DNA from: Spodoptera frugiperda
Taxonomy: Eukaryota; Arthropoda; Insecta; Lepidoptera; Noctuidae
NCBI RefSeq assembly: GCF_023101765.2
Contig: NC_064218.1
Span: 8,494,001-8,558,000, forward strand
Length of the DNA stretch: 64,000 nt
Reading direction: 5' to 3'
Shown here piece after piece: positions 46,788-61,200 of this stretch (position 1 is the stretch's first letter; the number at the start of each line of letters is the position of its first letter). The notes under the pieces are model-generated. The model was not told the DNA's origin. It ran no database searches and saw only the letters and a list, made by a program, of their open reading frames with translations. The translations under genes were made by a program, and so were the position numbers.

Positions 46788-46892
46788 CAAAGCTCTCATG
46801 TTGTTATTTTTAACAAAATATCACAGATGAAGAGAGACGCGTTAAACGAAACGAGTTTATGCCGAATTTTTTTCAGAGTACAGTCTTATATA
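46788..46892 (-). pseudogene. Orphan signal-peptide first exon with promoter
   Basis: On the minus strand a TATATAA (46886-46892) precedes an ATG at 46802 and five codons MRALL ending at a gtgagt donor, phase 0. This is the layout of the cluster genes' first exons. No convincing in-frame second exon was found below it. The best hydrophobic candidate (42413-42456 on the minus strand, LLIIIILFV, gtaagt donor) is 44 nt instead of 43 and reads out of frame. It may be a decayed member of the cluster, or a real gene whose remaining exons I missed. Confidence 0.35.
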
Positions 46893-49800
46893 CCGACGTG
46901 ACGATAACCTGCTCGACGCGAGCGAATATTGTACAAATAGCGACACAAGAAGTTATGCTTAACCAATATAAACTGACCCCTGAATAACCGGTAACATCAT
47001 ACAAAGCGAGATCATGGTAAACTGGTGTTGTACAGGTTGATGTGAAGCGTTGAGAACAAATACAGCGAACTAGCCAAATATTTAACGTGCTGCCATTGCT
47101 ATATTCCTGTACATAGCAATTCCAATAAGTCCGTATCGCCGTCCATCTGTACAAATGTCACGGGCCGGTCGCGTAATGTTTTCAAGATAACTTCTTTGAA
47201 TTTTTAGTGGATGTCATTTATTTACTCGCGATCTTGTTTTTGAGTTGAGGCTTAATTTTTCAATAGGCATTTATTACCTATGATTTAATCTTAGAGTTTA
47301 AGCCCTAGGTTTCTTAACGGATGTTCTTCTCAACTTCTAACACCATAATTAAGTTTATAAATAAATTATAATTACTGCCTCGTTGGTCGAGTGATCGCAA
47401 GTACAACTGCCGGACATGGGGTCTCGGGTTCGATTCCCGGGTCGGGAGAAGTGATACTGGGCTTTTTCGGTTTTTCGAAAATTTACTTAGTAACAGCACG
47501 GAGTCCGGAATTGTGCCCATGGCAATAGGCTCACCCCCGTTACATGGGACTTATGACAAAAATGGTGAAAAGTGTCTGTACAGCACATTATACAGCGGCA
47601 TTAAATGCCGTAATGTGCAGGTGCACCTCTGCCTAATGGTTGTTTCGTCCAAAGGTTGTCTTGATAGTGTAGGATACCTTTTTTTGAGGGTGAAAATCAT
47701 CCAGTGACTTCTCCCGCCTTGGGCAAAGCGAGAGGAGTGTCAGACGCTTACTGATTAAAAACCACCCCGTTCCTACACCTGCCCGTCGAGCCGGAGCCCC
47801 GGTAAACCCGCTAGGTAGTCCGCAGCTCCGGATTAGGCATCAGCCCTGCTGGGAGTGTAGGATATCTGGAATCCCATTGCTTTTGCATTTCTTTGTAAGT
47901 AAGACTTTTAACTGCCAACAAAAATCTGTTGAAGGCAAATCCTCCGCTGGCGCTTGCCATTTTTGTCGTCCATGGCGTTTAATATGTTAAATGCTTACGT
48001 GACACGAACCGACCTATCTAGTTGCATCTGTAAATTAAATAACAGTTTGATCAAATATGTAAAAGCAACAACAGCACCTGATACAACAGACGCAGGCAGT
48101 AGGTACTACAAGGACGTAGTCTAAAAACCAAAAATACTTATCGACTGCAAAATATAGGTACCTAATAAAATTTTGTTTATATAAGTATTTAAAGGCAGGT
48201 ACAATATTTTCAGTCGGTTAAACAAGCTTCTATCGGATGTCTCATCGGTATCGGGATAAAAAGTGGCCCAATTTTCGTATCGGTTTTCGAAATACATTGT
48301 CCAACTCGAAAATCGAACCTGAATTGCTGAAATCAATTTTAATTTAGATATATCTTTTTTTGAGGAAAATCCTCCAATAACTTCTTTCGCCTTTGGTGAG
48401 ATGAGAGTGTCCGACTCTTACGGCCCAAAATCATTCTGATCCTACTCCTGCTTTGAACCGGAACCCCGCGGAAAACGTTGGTTGTCCGCCGCTCCGGATC
48501 GGGCATCAGCCCTAACAGGCCCCAATGTGGCATCAGCACTACTGGACCCCATCTGGTGCTTCTATTGGTAATCCCTAGAAATACTAATCATCCTTCACAA
48601 CAATAGTTCTGTCCCGATAAATAAATCAGTTGGCAGTCTACAACTGCGCGTTTTTCGCGAAAAATCCTCGCACAGCAAAACCGTGGAATGATCCGTCTCA
48701 AGTAGTACTTCCGAACCGATACGACCTTCAAACCTTCGATAAAGGGTCATAGATTTTTATGTTTCTTTTTTGATGACGAATACCTTAAAAAGGGAGTGGG
48801 GAATTTTTACCTCACTAAGACCACCCTGGTGGCCACCGTCTACACCTGTAAGGAGCACCGAGACCTCTCAGTAGACCTGCTCCGGAGCCACGGCACATCC
48901 CTAGGGAGACGTGTGTCCCCCATGAGCCTCGTTGTGCAAGCTGCACAGCAGCCGTGGCTACTGTGCCACCGTCTTCATTGGGTTATTGGATGGACGTCTA
49001 GAAAGGGTCGTGGTAGACCTGTCGACCCTAAAAGGCCCAGTGTTGCGGATGTCCATGCCGCTGTTCGCTTACCTTTGGGTGATAAGTCTGCTCGTCTTTG
49101 CTCCTATCCCATAAAAAGTCGTGAATCCAACTAAGATTAACATTATCATGAGATATTTATTTTACTGTTACTTAAGTATTTACTAACTCTTATTCCACAG
49201 CCCTAGAGGTGTTTTTCCAATGTCAATCTAGTGGCGCGCGTTGAACTATTCCTAGCATCCTAGTTGTTTAAACAAATAGTGATATTTTTCCTCGAGTACA
49301 TGTGATGAGGATTTTGTCGTCTTCCATTTAATTAGCGCGTCTATTGTTTATTCGAGATACGATAATATAATTACATCAGAAATCAATTAGAGACAACTAG
49401 ACAAGTATTAAACTACCTAAGTAGCTAATGAATAAAGTTGTCATCTTGATTTAAAAAAATATAATTCTGCTCGAAAATTTTGGCCTGTATCAGTGATGCG
49501 TTTAACACACAATTTTACTTACACTGAAACCCAGATTATTATTATATTTATAACTAGTAATAGTCTTTAACACATTGAACGCCGTGGTGGTCACCAGTGA
49601 CCGACGTTAGCGGAGGATTTGCCTTCAACAGTTTTCTATTGGCAGTCAAAGAATTAATAAAATTATAACTACTTCTAAGACCAGGCAGAATTTAATTATA
49701 ACTAGGAAATAGTCATCATAGGTAACAGATTTATAAATAAACCAAACAATCCGTAACAAATCTTTATTTTCCTTGTTTTTAACAAGATAGGTATTTGAAT

Positions 49801-50259
49801 ATAATACACTTGGTTGAGTGGTTCCTTGATAATTATGCAGATTTTATTCGTATTTTAGCGCAGTGACTTAAAATTACGTAATGTTTGGATACTAGTAGGT
49901 ACAGTACATAAATCTTCTGCTGCTTACAAGTTTACCTGCCTAAAAAACTTGTTCTTTCATAACTACCAACATTAATTATGATCTAACATTTTGTTAGCTA
50001 TAAATAATACTAACGCTATTATTATTTCACAGAATTAAGTCATATTTTAAGTGTTTTTAGGTTATTCTTGAAATTACAGTTACCTACTGCATACGATCAT
50101 TCGACTGACAGTAAATTTGTTAATAATAAACTAATGACTTCCTATGGAATATCTGCTTTTCAGTCGATATCGACCAACATTGTTTTTAATAGAAAAAACA
50201 CTCTAGCCTTACTCAAATAATAAGTGACATAAGTATAGCAACACTGGCACGTCACGAAA
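46893..50259. other. Repeat-rich region upstream of the UFSP1 gene
   Basis: Contains a family II SINE (47375-47650), dispersed repeats (47680-47850 and 48355-48550) and another TE-derived block (48790-49120). That block has an open frame of 112 codons whose DNA matches a common lepidopteran repeat pattern (gccgtggctactgtgccacc ... ctcctatcccataaaaa). I see nothing in 49140-50250 beyond AT-rich sequence that should include the UFSP1 promoter; no clear TATA is visible there. Confidence 0.5.
47375..47650 (+). mobile_element. tRNA-derived SINE, family II, full length
   Basis: actgcctcgttggtcgagtg head, B box gggttcgattcccgg, gaaaatttacttagtaacag body, terminal tgcacctctgcctaatgg. Confidence 0.82.
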
Positions 50260-51531
50260 ATGTCAGATTTGTTGACAAACGTCCACGAAACAGCTGGGAT
50301 ATCGAAAAATTCCGGCAAAACATACTTAGTTTCAGGAAATTATAAATACTATCATTACCTTTGTGATGGATTCGATGACAGAGTAAGATATATTTTACAC
50401 TATTTCATCCAGTTCTAGTGTACTTACGAGTTTTAAATGTTTTGAGGTTATGTTGTGAATATTTTGTAAATATTATTACAATTTCTCAGGGATGGGGTTG
50501 CGGCTATAGAACTCTACAAACAATATGTTCCTGGATGTCTGAAAATGTTAGCAGTGAGGTGAAAGTTCCATCGATACGAGAGATACAAGATATTTTAGTC
50601 CAACTCGAAGACAAACCACTAAGTTTCTTGGGCTCAAGGCAATGGATTGGTAGCTTTGAAGTAGGTAACTCATTAAACCAATCAACATACAAATTCTATG
50701 TTTGCTACAAATCTGTTTATTACTAGAAACAAACTCCTCAGGCGATCTATTTGCTAATTTGCCCCCATACACATACAATGATAAAATACTGTAGAATGAA
50801 ACAAAATTTACCTTGTTCTAATGTTATTCATTTGAATTAAACACAAAGTTATGTCTTCCAAGCAATATATACATGTAAATATGAATGAAACTGAAAACTG
50901 ATAATTGTTCTAATTTTATTCAATATTGCAGGTATGCCTAGTGATAGACAAATTGTATGACATTCCAAGCAAGATAGTTCATGTAAACCATGGAGATGAA
51001 CTGAAAACTATAGTGGACACTCTGGTGTCCCATTTTGACAAGTTTGGCAGCCCGGTGATGATGGGCGGAGATGTGGATGCATCCTCAAAGGGAATCCTTG
51101 GCATTCATGTTGGGCAACAGAATACTAGTTTGTTGGTAGTGGTATGTAAGATTCATAGCAATTGGTGTACCATTGTCTCTTGCCCATGGGAGATAGGTGT
51201 GAGGTTATGTATGTATGTATGTATAAATTCTTGTTATATACATAACAAAATTAAAATCTCTTGTATACATACATGACTCATTTGAATAACAATATTTTGT
51301 CACTTATCAGAGCTTAGGTAGATGTAACACTTGAAAATGTTATCCTGCAAGTAAACAATAAACATACTATAGAAAGAACATTGCTTCCAGGATCCACATT
51401 ATGTTGGCAAGGAGCAAACAAAGGAGTTTCTCTTTCACAAAGGCTGGGTGAAGTGGCAACGACTGACCGATTTTATGGACACCTCATTTTATAATCTGTG
51501 TCTGCCACAAGTCAAAGCTAAGTGCAAATAA
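50260..51531 (+). CDS. UFSP1: UFM1-specific protease, UFSP1-type
   Basis: Cysteine protease of the UfSP family (peptidase C78), which processes or removes the ubiquitin-like modifier UFM1. Four exons: 50260-50382, 50490-50660, 50932-51141 and 51391-51531, all in phase 0. The product is 214 residues, close to the short UFSP1 form and lacking the long N-terminal extension of UFSP2. Key motifs: YHYLCDGFDDRGWGCGYRTL (about residues 31-50) with the catalytic Cys in GWGCGYR, WIGSFEVCLVIDKLY, VMMGGDVDAS, and DPHY (about 169-172) providing the Asp and His. The C-terminal SFYNLCLPQ is also typical. The ATG lies 123 nt upstream of the first donor in good context (cgaaaATGt). A poly(A) signal lies at 51741-51746. 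It converges on the dynein gene. The catalytic set is complete, so the enzyme should be active. Confidence 0.93.
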
Positions 51532-51740
51532 ACTCACCTTGTTATCAGACTGATATTTGCATTAAACTAAAATGAACCATAATTATTATGATTAAGATTG
51601 ATTCTGTGCAAAGACTAGTGTGACCTTACCAGCACTTAGGTTAAGGCTACGTTGTTCTATCGGCCAGACAACCTTGACCGACCGAAAGCTTACGTCTTCC
51701 TTAGACATGTCAAACAGATTGTTAATTATACTAAAAATAT

Positions 51741-51775
51741 AATAAAAATCGTGTATATTCTAATCAGTCTTTATT
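51741..51775. terminator. Facing poly(A) signals of UFSP1 and the dynein gene
   Basis: Plus-strand AATAAA at 51741-51746 (UFSP1) and minus-strand AATAAA at 51770-51775 (dynein) lie 24 bp apart and point at each other, so the two 3' ends probably overlap by some bases. Confidence 0.55.
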
Positions 51776-52214
51776 TAAAAATTAACATCTAATTAAAAAC
51801 CTTATAATGACACAACATAATTCTAAAAAACAGGTAGCTTCCCTGACTAGATTCTTGTATGAGGCAGTGGTTTGTTATTAATACTCAAATGACGTCACAA
51901 AGGAGTATTCACGGAGTATTGTTAAACACACAGGTTTGTGAGAATACCGCATTGACTGTCCTCGCTTCTCACTGCCTAGGCTGACAATGTCCTAGAGTTT
52001 TTTGAGCCAAACCAACTAGAGCCAATAGTTCTACATTCCTTAACATTGTCTACAATATAGCATCAACATAATATTAGTTTATAACATATTATCACGCCTT
52101 TTATATCCCAAAAGGCATTAGTTTGCTGGCAGGAATGTATGTACTATGCTATTCGTCTGTCTAGGCCCTAAACGACCATTTACAACACTAGCGCCACTCT
52201 AAAGTAAACGTCAA

Positions 52215-55200
52215 TTAGTCGGTGTTCATAATGAGGCAAACGCCTTGTAAGATCCAATGGCTAGGATGCTCGGCTGTCCATAGGTCGGAGTTGAAGACTA
52301 GGCCGACCCCCATTGCGTTGCGGCGTTGCGATGTCGTGTAAACAGGAGAACGTAGGGTGTTCTGTGAAAGAAAAGTTATATAATCTATAATATAGATATA
52401 ATTCGGGTTTTTTTCCTGACACTAGAACTCCAGAACGCACGAACCGATTTCCACGATTTTGCATTCGTTGGAAAGGTCTCGGGCTCCGTGATGTTGCAAA
52501 GAAAATTGAGGAAAATTTTCTGACAGACTGACAGATTTCGTCGGGTTTGCTAGTCTGTATATATAAAACTCTTCCGTTACTGAGTAAGTGATTGACTGAC
52601 TGACAGACAATGCACAACCCAAACTACTGGACCTAGGAAGCTAGAACTTTGCATGTATGTTTCTTGGGGAGTGTAGGGCAGTACTAAAAGACGATTTCCC
52701 TAAATTACCACGGGAATGGGAAAAACGGTAATCACCTATTTATGCGTATGAAGTCGCTGACAGAAGTTAGTTGAAGTTTTGCATCGTAATATCCGGCGAA
52801 TTATGTTCTTTACCTTTCAATTTCATCATTTGAATATACTTATTTTATCTTAACGATAATTTTGCAAATCTCAACTGCGCATTCAAGGTACTTGAGTTTG
52901 ACATATGAATCACCTGATAATCATTCAGATGGATAAATACAGGAAGTAAAAGATATTAAGATATTCATTGACAGCACCTATGACCTGGCCTAGAATTCTG
53001 TTCCGTATAAAGCAATAGGTTCCCAACATTCACCTGCTTCATCCGCTCTTTTTAACTCCTATTGATCGTAACGTGTTGTTTGTTTGAACGCGATAATCTC
53101 CAGAACTACTGGTCCGATTTGAAAAAATATTTTTGTGTTGGATAGTCCATTTGTTGAGGAAGGCTACAGGGTAACATAACACTAAGAACAAAAGACGCCG
53201 AGCAGAGCGGGTGAAACTGTGTGACAGCTAGTAATAATAAGTATAAGATGGTAAGATAAAATGTGTTGTGCACTTCTGCCTATTCCTTCCTCATTCAAGG
53301 TGAGATTAGAAGCGACTTTTCGAGGCCTATGTGATAAAATAAATAAAGAATTAGACACTCTATTGGCATAGGTACACACCTAGTGATTCGATTCGCTATT
53401 ATATTGAAAATTTCGAAAGTAATCTACTGACAGCTCTTGAGATAAGAAAAAGAAAGTGCTAGGTATATCATGACACCTGTTTCTATACGTGAGTGACGTT
53501 AAAGTAGATAATATTTAGACAGACTGTACGGAAATACCTATACTGAGTGGCAGGAAATAATAATGCAAACATAAAATTTTCTGCTGCTCTATAATTATGA
53601 TCAAATATATTAATAGGCCAATGTCACGCGTACTGCGTGTGCCATTTTTAAAAATGTCTGCATTAATACCTATGTGCTGAAAGTTTGAAAATATATTTAT
53701 TATTTCCTGGAAGCAATGATGAGATAGTGGGAAAATCATCTAAAGATCATCCAATGACTTCTTCCACCTTGGTTGATCCGAGGGAGTGTCAGACGCTTAC
53801 TGACTGAAAACCACCCCGTCCCTACACCTGCTTTTCGAGCCGGAGCCCCTGTAACTCGCTAGGTAGTCCGCCGCTCCGGGTCTTGGGCCCCATCAGACTG
53901 AACCTAGCGTATAGGTACTAACTAGACTCATATTACTACCGATCTACTAAGAATTTTCTGTTAAAGCCTACCTACAACTGAAGCAATAATTGAACTTAAG
54001 ATAATCGTTCTGAATAAGCTCACATAGCGGTTATTATGTATGTACGGTAGAACCAAACACAATAAAAAAAAAATTACAAAGAAATGTAAATTAATGATAA
54101 ACTGTTTAATTTAAAAATACTTACAAAAGATAAATTTATCAAGAAATGATGTAAAACCGAAAATTTGTTTGTAGACAAACATTATGCCTACCTAATAAAC
54201 AAAGATACACTATTGGCCTTGAGTGTGTGTAATATGTAGGTTATCGCCACCTTTGAGGTCACTGGACGGGCCTGAATAAAGATTTGTATACATTTAGCAC
54301 TAAAATACCACTAAGCTCCGTACTCAAGAGTCATTTAATGGTTACTTAAGCCGGTCCTTAGTAATTGTTGTCAATACAAAATCGTTAGTAAGGAATAGTT
54401 TAAATAATCATTAAATGTCTCTGAGTGCGACAGTAAACTTATTTTCTAATCTAAGAAGATCCTAAAGAGTCAAAATTTGTGTGCGCAGTGCTAAGGCGAC
54501 CAGCTGATGCTATGTTCATCATAATTAGGCACCTCGTTCATTTTGGTATACACAAAAAAAAAACTAACATAGGTAGCAATATAGATAATTTTAATAGACA
54601 TTATACCTAGTTTATTTACTACATGCTTCTTTACTGTACTTTCCACTGTTTATATTGAATTATCACCTACCTATTTCATGATTATCCATGAAGGTGAATA
54701 TTACCTACACTTGTACATATTATAATTTACTTAGGTGCACTTACACTTCGAAAACTTAAAAAAAAATTAAACTTACCTACAATATACATAGACGGTATTG
54801 TCGACACCTAAGTTAGCTTTACATAGAGCCTATTTTATTTACCTAATACTACAACTTAACCTTTCTGATGACCTTAAATATGACAATGAACAAACTAAAT
54901 TAATAGTCACAGATATAAGGACTAGTATAACTTAAACATTGGGTAGTGAACAGGCTGCTTTATGATAATTTCACAAGAGATTTCGATAAGTATTTGTTTT
55001 ATTATAAACATTATAACTACACCGACACTTCGGTGATTATGAGAATTATTTTAATTTAATTAGGTATGTTTTTTTTCTGGAATAATTCAGGCCTTTTTTG
55101 TGTTATAAGCCAGTAAACGAGCAGATGGATCACCTGATGGTAAGCAATCGCTGCCGCCCATGCACACCCGAAACACCAAAAGCGTTAGAAGTGCGTTGCC

Positions 55201-58200
55201 AACCTTATGAGGGTATTGAATTTTAAGGTTTTTTGGGGAACCGGGGATTGGGAAGGGAGATAATTGAGCTTCCGGTAGCGTAACTCACACAACGCAAGCG
55301 TTGTTTCACATCGGTTTTGTACGAGGCCGTGGTATCACTCCGGTCAAGCCGGCCCATTCGTGCCGAAGCACACTTAAATTATCCAAAAACTAAAAGATAC
55401 TGAAGATTCTCAATTTGGCTTTGTAGCAGAAAGTTTCATACCGGTCCTAGCTTCAATGTACCTAATAATTATTACATTGATCGACCTGTACCAAAAATTA
55501 TAGCTACCTGCCTATACCTGAAACCCTCTTATTTTTAAGTCAGCTAGGCGCAGGTAAAACTGAAACATTCTACAATCAACTTTAAAGTAATACTTTATCG
55601 GATTTAGAGAAATGAAACAAGCACATAGATACAGCAACGTCATTAAGAGCTAATTTAGCGTGTACTGAGCAGGTGCTATTTGAACGACCTACAAAACAAT
55701 ACTCGGAAGTGGTATCGCGTCACATGTTTAATCTATGTACAAAAACATTCACTTAACGCGAACACTGAGAGGAAAAACCGTGTTTTTTTAATAGATGTGT
55801 GTAATAATTTATGTGTGTAAACAAAAAATATGTTTTATAATCAGTAGAGGGACTGCCCCCGTCTAGGCAGTACGCATAGTCAAGGTTATATCGGCGGATG
55901 TTTGTCTAGGAGATGTTTTTAGAGGTCTTTCCACCAGAGATATGCTATGTAGGTAAGCTGGGAAAGTATGTGACCGTTTCCAGTGATACTAAGCTATGTA
56001 GCTGTGCGAGGAAGATGCGCAGTCGAGTATGCGACGTATCGATAGTAGAGAAGCCGTCCGTAGCACACATCCATAGCGCACATCCATAGCACGCATCTTT
56101 CCATATAACAAAAAAACATAGCTTAGCTGAGTCCGTTACCACCAGTGCTAAACTATATGTACCAATGAATAAGAATGGTGGAAGCCAAACGCATCCACGC
56201 AACTTAGCACAGCACATCTGTGGTGGATAAACACCCTAATATCTGCTGCTAGCGCTATAAAATCATCATCATATAAGACAGAAGATGCCCATTGCTGAAG
56301 CCTCTCTAAATGACTTCGATTATCAAAATGTTCGTTGGCTTAATAAATAAAATATTAAATCGTACCGATGACTGATAAGAGTCTGTGACTGATAAACGGC
56401 AAATTAAAGGAGATCAACTTAAATAATAAGAGCAATGACATTGTCTACGAATTTCTTTCATTATCTAAAAAGTACCTAGGTAATTAGTAAATGGATATTA
56501 TTCTATGCAGAGACAGATAGAGTTGCAAATGTTAAATAATCATTTATTTATTTAATTCAGACCAAGGTGTCCATTTAGTCTATACATATAATAAAATCGT
56601 AGAAAAGTGTTGTCTGTACATTGAAAGAAAACATAAAAAAATAGCCGGGGTTATTGTTATGTCGATGTCAAACCCAAAAATGTAATTAACTTTTTTTTGT
56701 CTGTTTGTCTGTTTATCTGTTTATCTGTTTATCTGTTTGTCTGTTTGTCTGTTTGTCTATGCGCGCTAATCTCAGAAACGGCTGATCCGAGTTGGATGCG
56801 GTTTTCACGAATATATTGTGGTATGCTTCAATTTACATTTAGTGTTTGTTTCATGTCAATCGGTTCATAAATAAAAAAGTTATGTCAAATTAAAGAATCA
56901 CGTCGAACACTATTCTATGCTTATACCAATAATCTCCGCAACTATTTGACGGATTTGGTTGAAATTTGGTACAGATATAGTTTAGAATTTATTTTATTAG
57001 TTGGGTTTTCCTGGTTTTCTGGTTAAACTATTTAACGTAGGTTTAGTTTGATATCGATTATTAGTAGTTACTGTAGTTAGTTTGTTTAATAAAATTGTAA
57101 GTCTAATTTATAAATTAATTAGATTAGATTTCGTCGTTTCTTTTAAATTATTTAGTTTAAGCTTGGTTATTATAGCATAGAGGATAGGTTGTAATATAAT
57201 TTCTTTTTTAATTGTTATAAATTCGTAATTCGTAGCTTTCTTTAGTTTTAAGTTAGTTTTCATCTTAAGTTCGGAAAGATTATAATATTTCTTTAGTTTA
57301 AGTCCGTTTTTAAACTATTTTTTCAATGCCCTAACTGAGTATACATCTATTAAATTCAAACGCAGAGCTCATTATGTTGATTTTTGAAGAGTTCCCTGGA
57401 ATATCTTCCACATCTCATTTTTGAAGAGATCCCGCGAGATCGGGAACTATGTGGTTAAAACCAAAAATTTGCCGGAAGTCACTATTCCACGCGAACGAAG
57501 TCGCGGGCAAAAGCTAGTTAGTAAATATATTTACTTAAAATAAATATCTAACTAAGTAATTGTTATGAAACATAAATCCTGTTACAGCAAACGTGAGATA
57601 TATTTATCTCCATATTAGTATGTTACTCCCTAAAAATAAGTTTTTCAATAGTCTAAGAAAGTTTCCAAATTGGTCCAGTAGTTACGGAGCCTACTACAAA
57701 TAAACAAACAAACAATTATCTATAAAATACTAGTACTACTGTAGACGACATGAAATGATTACGAACATACCTGTAACTTGAGTTTGTGCGCCTCAATAGG
57801 TATGACGTACATGATGGGTAGCTCGGTGACCAGCACCTTGGGGTGGGAGCGTCTCAGGCATTTATCTTCGAGGTCCCATCGCGCACCTTCCAAGTACAGA
57901 CCTCGGACGTAGCAACCCTATGAACATAGAACATTATTTTGTTAGAAAAATATGAGTAGAATAATAAGCGGCCGCGAGGAGGTCTACAGATGCCCAGGAC
58001 GAGAAGATGGGAAGAAGGTCGCAGGCTCGTACTGGATGCAATGAAGTTAATGCAGACTACAAAGGAGGATGTCGTAAAAGACCTACATTAAGATGGTAGA
58101 GAAAGTCTAAAGAACAAGTAGAAGACATAATTAGAATATTCTTTGGAAAAAAAAAATGGTTTTTTTTTTGAGATCGGAATAAATTAGTACATTGATCTCT

Positions 58201-61200
58201 TAATAAGCAATCAGCGCTGATCATATAGACACAAGAAATATTTAAGGTCATCTTTATAATAATCTTTATTTAATAATGACATAATACAGCAAAATAGCAA
58301 ATATATCTTAATAAGAGTATGGACTATGGAAATAAATAATGATCCTGTTTTCAGGGCCTGTAGCCAAATGCTATTTTTTTCTTTTTTTAGAAAACCAAAT
58401 TGTATGGGATTGAAGTAAGGCTCAGGATTGCTTGGTGGAATGCCCGTAATACATGCAACAGACAGCTGGCCTTTTCAAAAGAGTAAGGGGTGTTAATGTT
58501 ACAAGACCATGAAAATTGAGGTTAATCTGTCTTTACGAATATTTAAATCTACCTCAATAACATGTTTCATAGTAATTGCAATTTTTATATCGATGACTAA
58601 AGCGTGTGGTATGGTCTTATTTTAATTCATAGCAGATGTTTTACTTCTACAGAAAAACAAGTATGGTTAATACAATTTTATTTTCGAAAAACACTTCCAA
58701 GTTATATATTAAAAATAAGAAAAAGAGTGTACACACATGTTTTTTGCTTGCTAACAAATATTGACTCGTACTGAAAATGTACCTGGCCATGACATTTCAG
58801 TTTATGTAAATTGTTTCAAAGAGCTGAACTGACATAACGTTTCGCATAATAAAATAGTGAAGCGGTAAGCAAAATTAAGTATACCTATAAAATTAACACT
58901 GTTTTGTAACAATATTATGTTTGTTCCTCCTTTATACCATAACGGCTGAAGGAAAGGGAAATTGAAATAGGGGTAGTCTGGAATAACACATAGCCCACTT
59001 TTTATCCCATGGGAATGCGGGCGATGCCGCTGGCAGAAGCCAGTATTTTAATATCATTTGGAATTTTAGACAATAAGTCCATGGATATCACACATCACAG
59101 AAACTTCCTTTTCCTTTATTTATTAAAACTTTATGCACTTAGCCTAATCCGCCTTGGCGGTAATTAATACTCAATCCTTCTCCGTGTGAAAAGAGGCCAT
59201 AGATAACATGGTGGATGCAATGAATAGAAGTTATTTCCATAATACTTAACATTAAATGATGTATTAACTGACTATGGCGCAGGCTATTATTTTTAAAAGA
59301 GTAACTATGAAGATAAGTACCGTAACAGGTCTCTCCTCGATTTCATCAGCGGAGACCCAGCCGGTGACCCTGGTGAACTGCGTGGAGCGGTCGAGCGGCC
59401 AGGTGTACAGGCGGCACGCGATCTGGATGTGGGCTATCAGGTACGACTCCGGGATGTGCAGCCCTGACAGCCATATTACCACCGGCTCCTCCATTGTAGC
59501 CTGTAGTCATTCATTATTGTTTTTTGTATGTCGCAACTAAGGCCTCGGCCTCGAATTTTGCGGGCAGCGGGGCGGCAGCGGCAGCGGCGCGGTAGCGGCA
59601 GGATCTTATGCGTATAATCAAATGGACCGGTTTTCGAACACAGCGGCGGCGGAGCGGCGCGGGAGCGGGCAACGAGCGGTGCACTCCAGTCAAGCGGTGA
59701 CCGCCCGCGTTGCGCGTCTGCATTGTAGTATAGTGTTGTGTACCTACATATTTTTTGTGACGTATCAAAATGTCCTCAGACGTGCAAGAGCAAATGATTT
59801 CGGCAATCTTTGAGAGGACACCCACATGGAACAGCAAAGATGTGAACCATAAAAATAGAAGAAAAATTAACCAATTATGGGAAGAAATAAAAAACGAACT
59901 GAATATTGAAGACTAAAGCAAAAACTGAAATATCTCTTGATAGTTTCAAGAATATAGTCAAAAGTTTCTACACTCATTCTAGTGTAGTCATAGAATTTGT
60001 CGGGATTTTGTCTCTGTTCTTCATAATTTCGATAAAACTCGCCATTTATTTTCCTTGCCCTATAGTAAGTCTTCTTCTTTTGCCCACAGTAAGTCGAGCG
60101 TTAGGAATAAATTTGAATCAAAAAGATTTCGTTCGCTAATAAAAACAAATATCTCGACAACACAACCACGAACACAACACTACACCGCTGTAGTGCCGCG
60201 CGATCTGCCCGCTAGTTTCGAGAACGGGTCCGCCGCCGCCGCCCCGCTCCCGCGCCGCCGCCGCCGCCGCCCCGCTCCCGCGCCGCCGCCGCCGCCGCCC
60301 CGCTGCCCGCAAAATTCGAGGCCGAGGCCTAAGAGTCACTGTCTCCGTCGCGTCATTTGACGAATGCATGCATCCTTCACGAACAATAGAAGGCCTACAT
60401 TAAAGACAAAGCATTGCATCTTGCTTAGTAACAATGAACGAAGCCGTAACTTTAAACCGGCATATTGTTTGTGAAGGATGGACGTATTCGTCAAACAAAT
60501 GACGCAACATGGACGATTTACCTAAATAAACAATAGTTAGAATTTTAAGATCATCAGACACTATGGAACTATTAATATCAAAATCTCAAGCAAGGATAGA
60601 GAGGATTTAATCACGAAGGCTGAAATTTTGTTCGCATAAAATAATATTCTACCATGCGATTCAAATGTCGAGCGATCACTATCTTTCCTTTTACAATATT
60701 GAGGGACATCATACTCCAAGAACAAGTAGTAGACAGTAGACTGGTCAAGCAAGTAGAAGCAAGACTTGGCCGACCAAGTCTTATCATAAGGTACTTGAGA
60801 AAGATGTTAGAACATAATAGTTTATCTAATAATTTCATTAATACATATTTAACAAGATCATCATACCCAATCAGTATACTGCTTAGTCCTGGCAATGAAG
60901 TGGTCCATCCACCCTCCTAACCCCTTACAAGTGGCGGGGGCGAGGCTCCGCCACACCTGTGGCAGTTGTCCGTTGAACATGCAGTACGACACGTTGTCTA
61001 GTACCGCGTCCATGCCGATCTCTCCGGCCAATGCTTTCCGTAGCAGCGTTAGAGTTGAGCGCATTCGAAGGATTAGGCGGTTGAATCTGAATGGTTAGAA
61101 TATTATGTTTAGTTTTATCTTAATCTTAACTGCCTCGTTGGTCGAGTGGTCGATTGCCTGAACGGGCAAAGTATTACTGTGTTTTTTTTTAGGTTTTTCG

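Noticed and set aside
48796..49134. 112-codon frame
   Set aside because: The DNA belongs to a common interspersed repeat block; the frame has no recognisable domain and starts inside the repeat.
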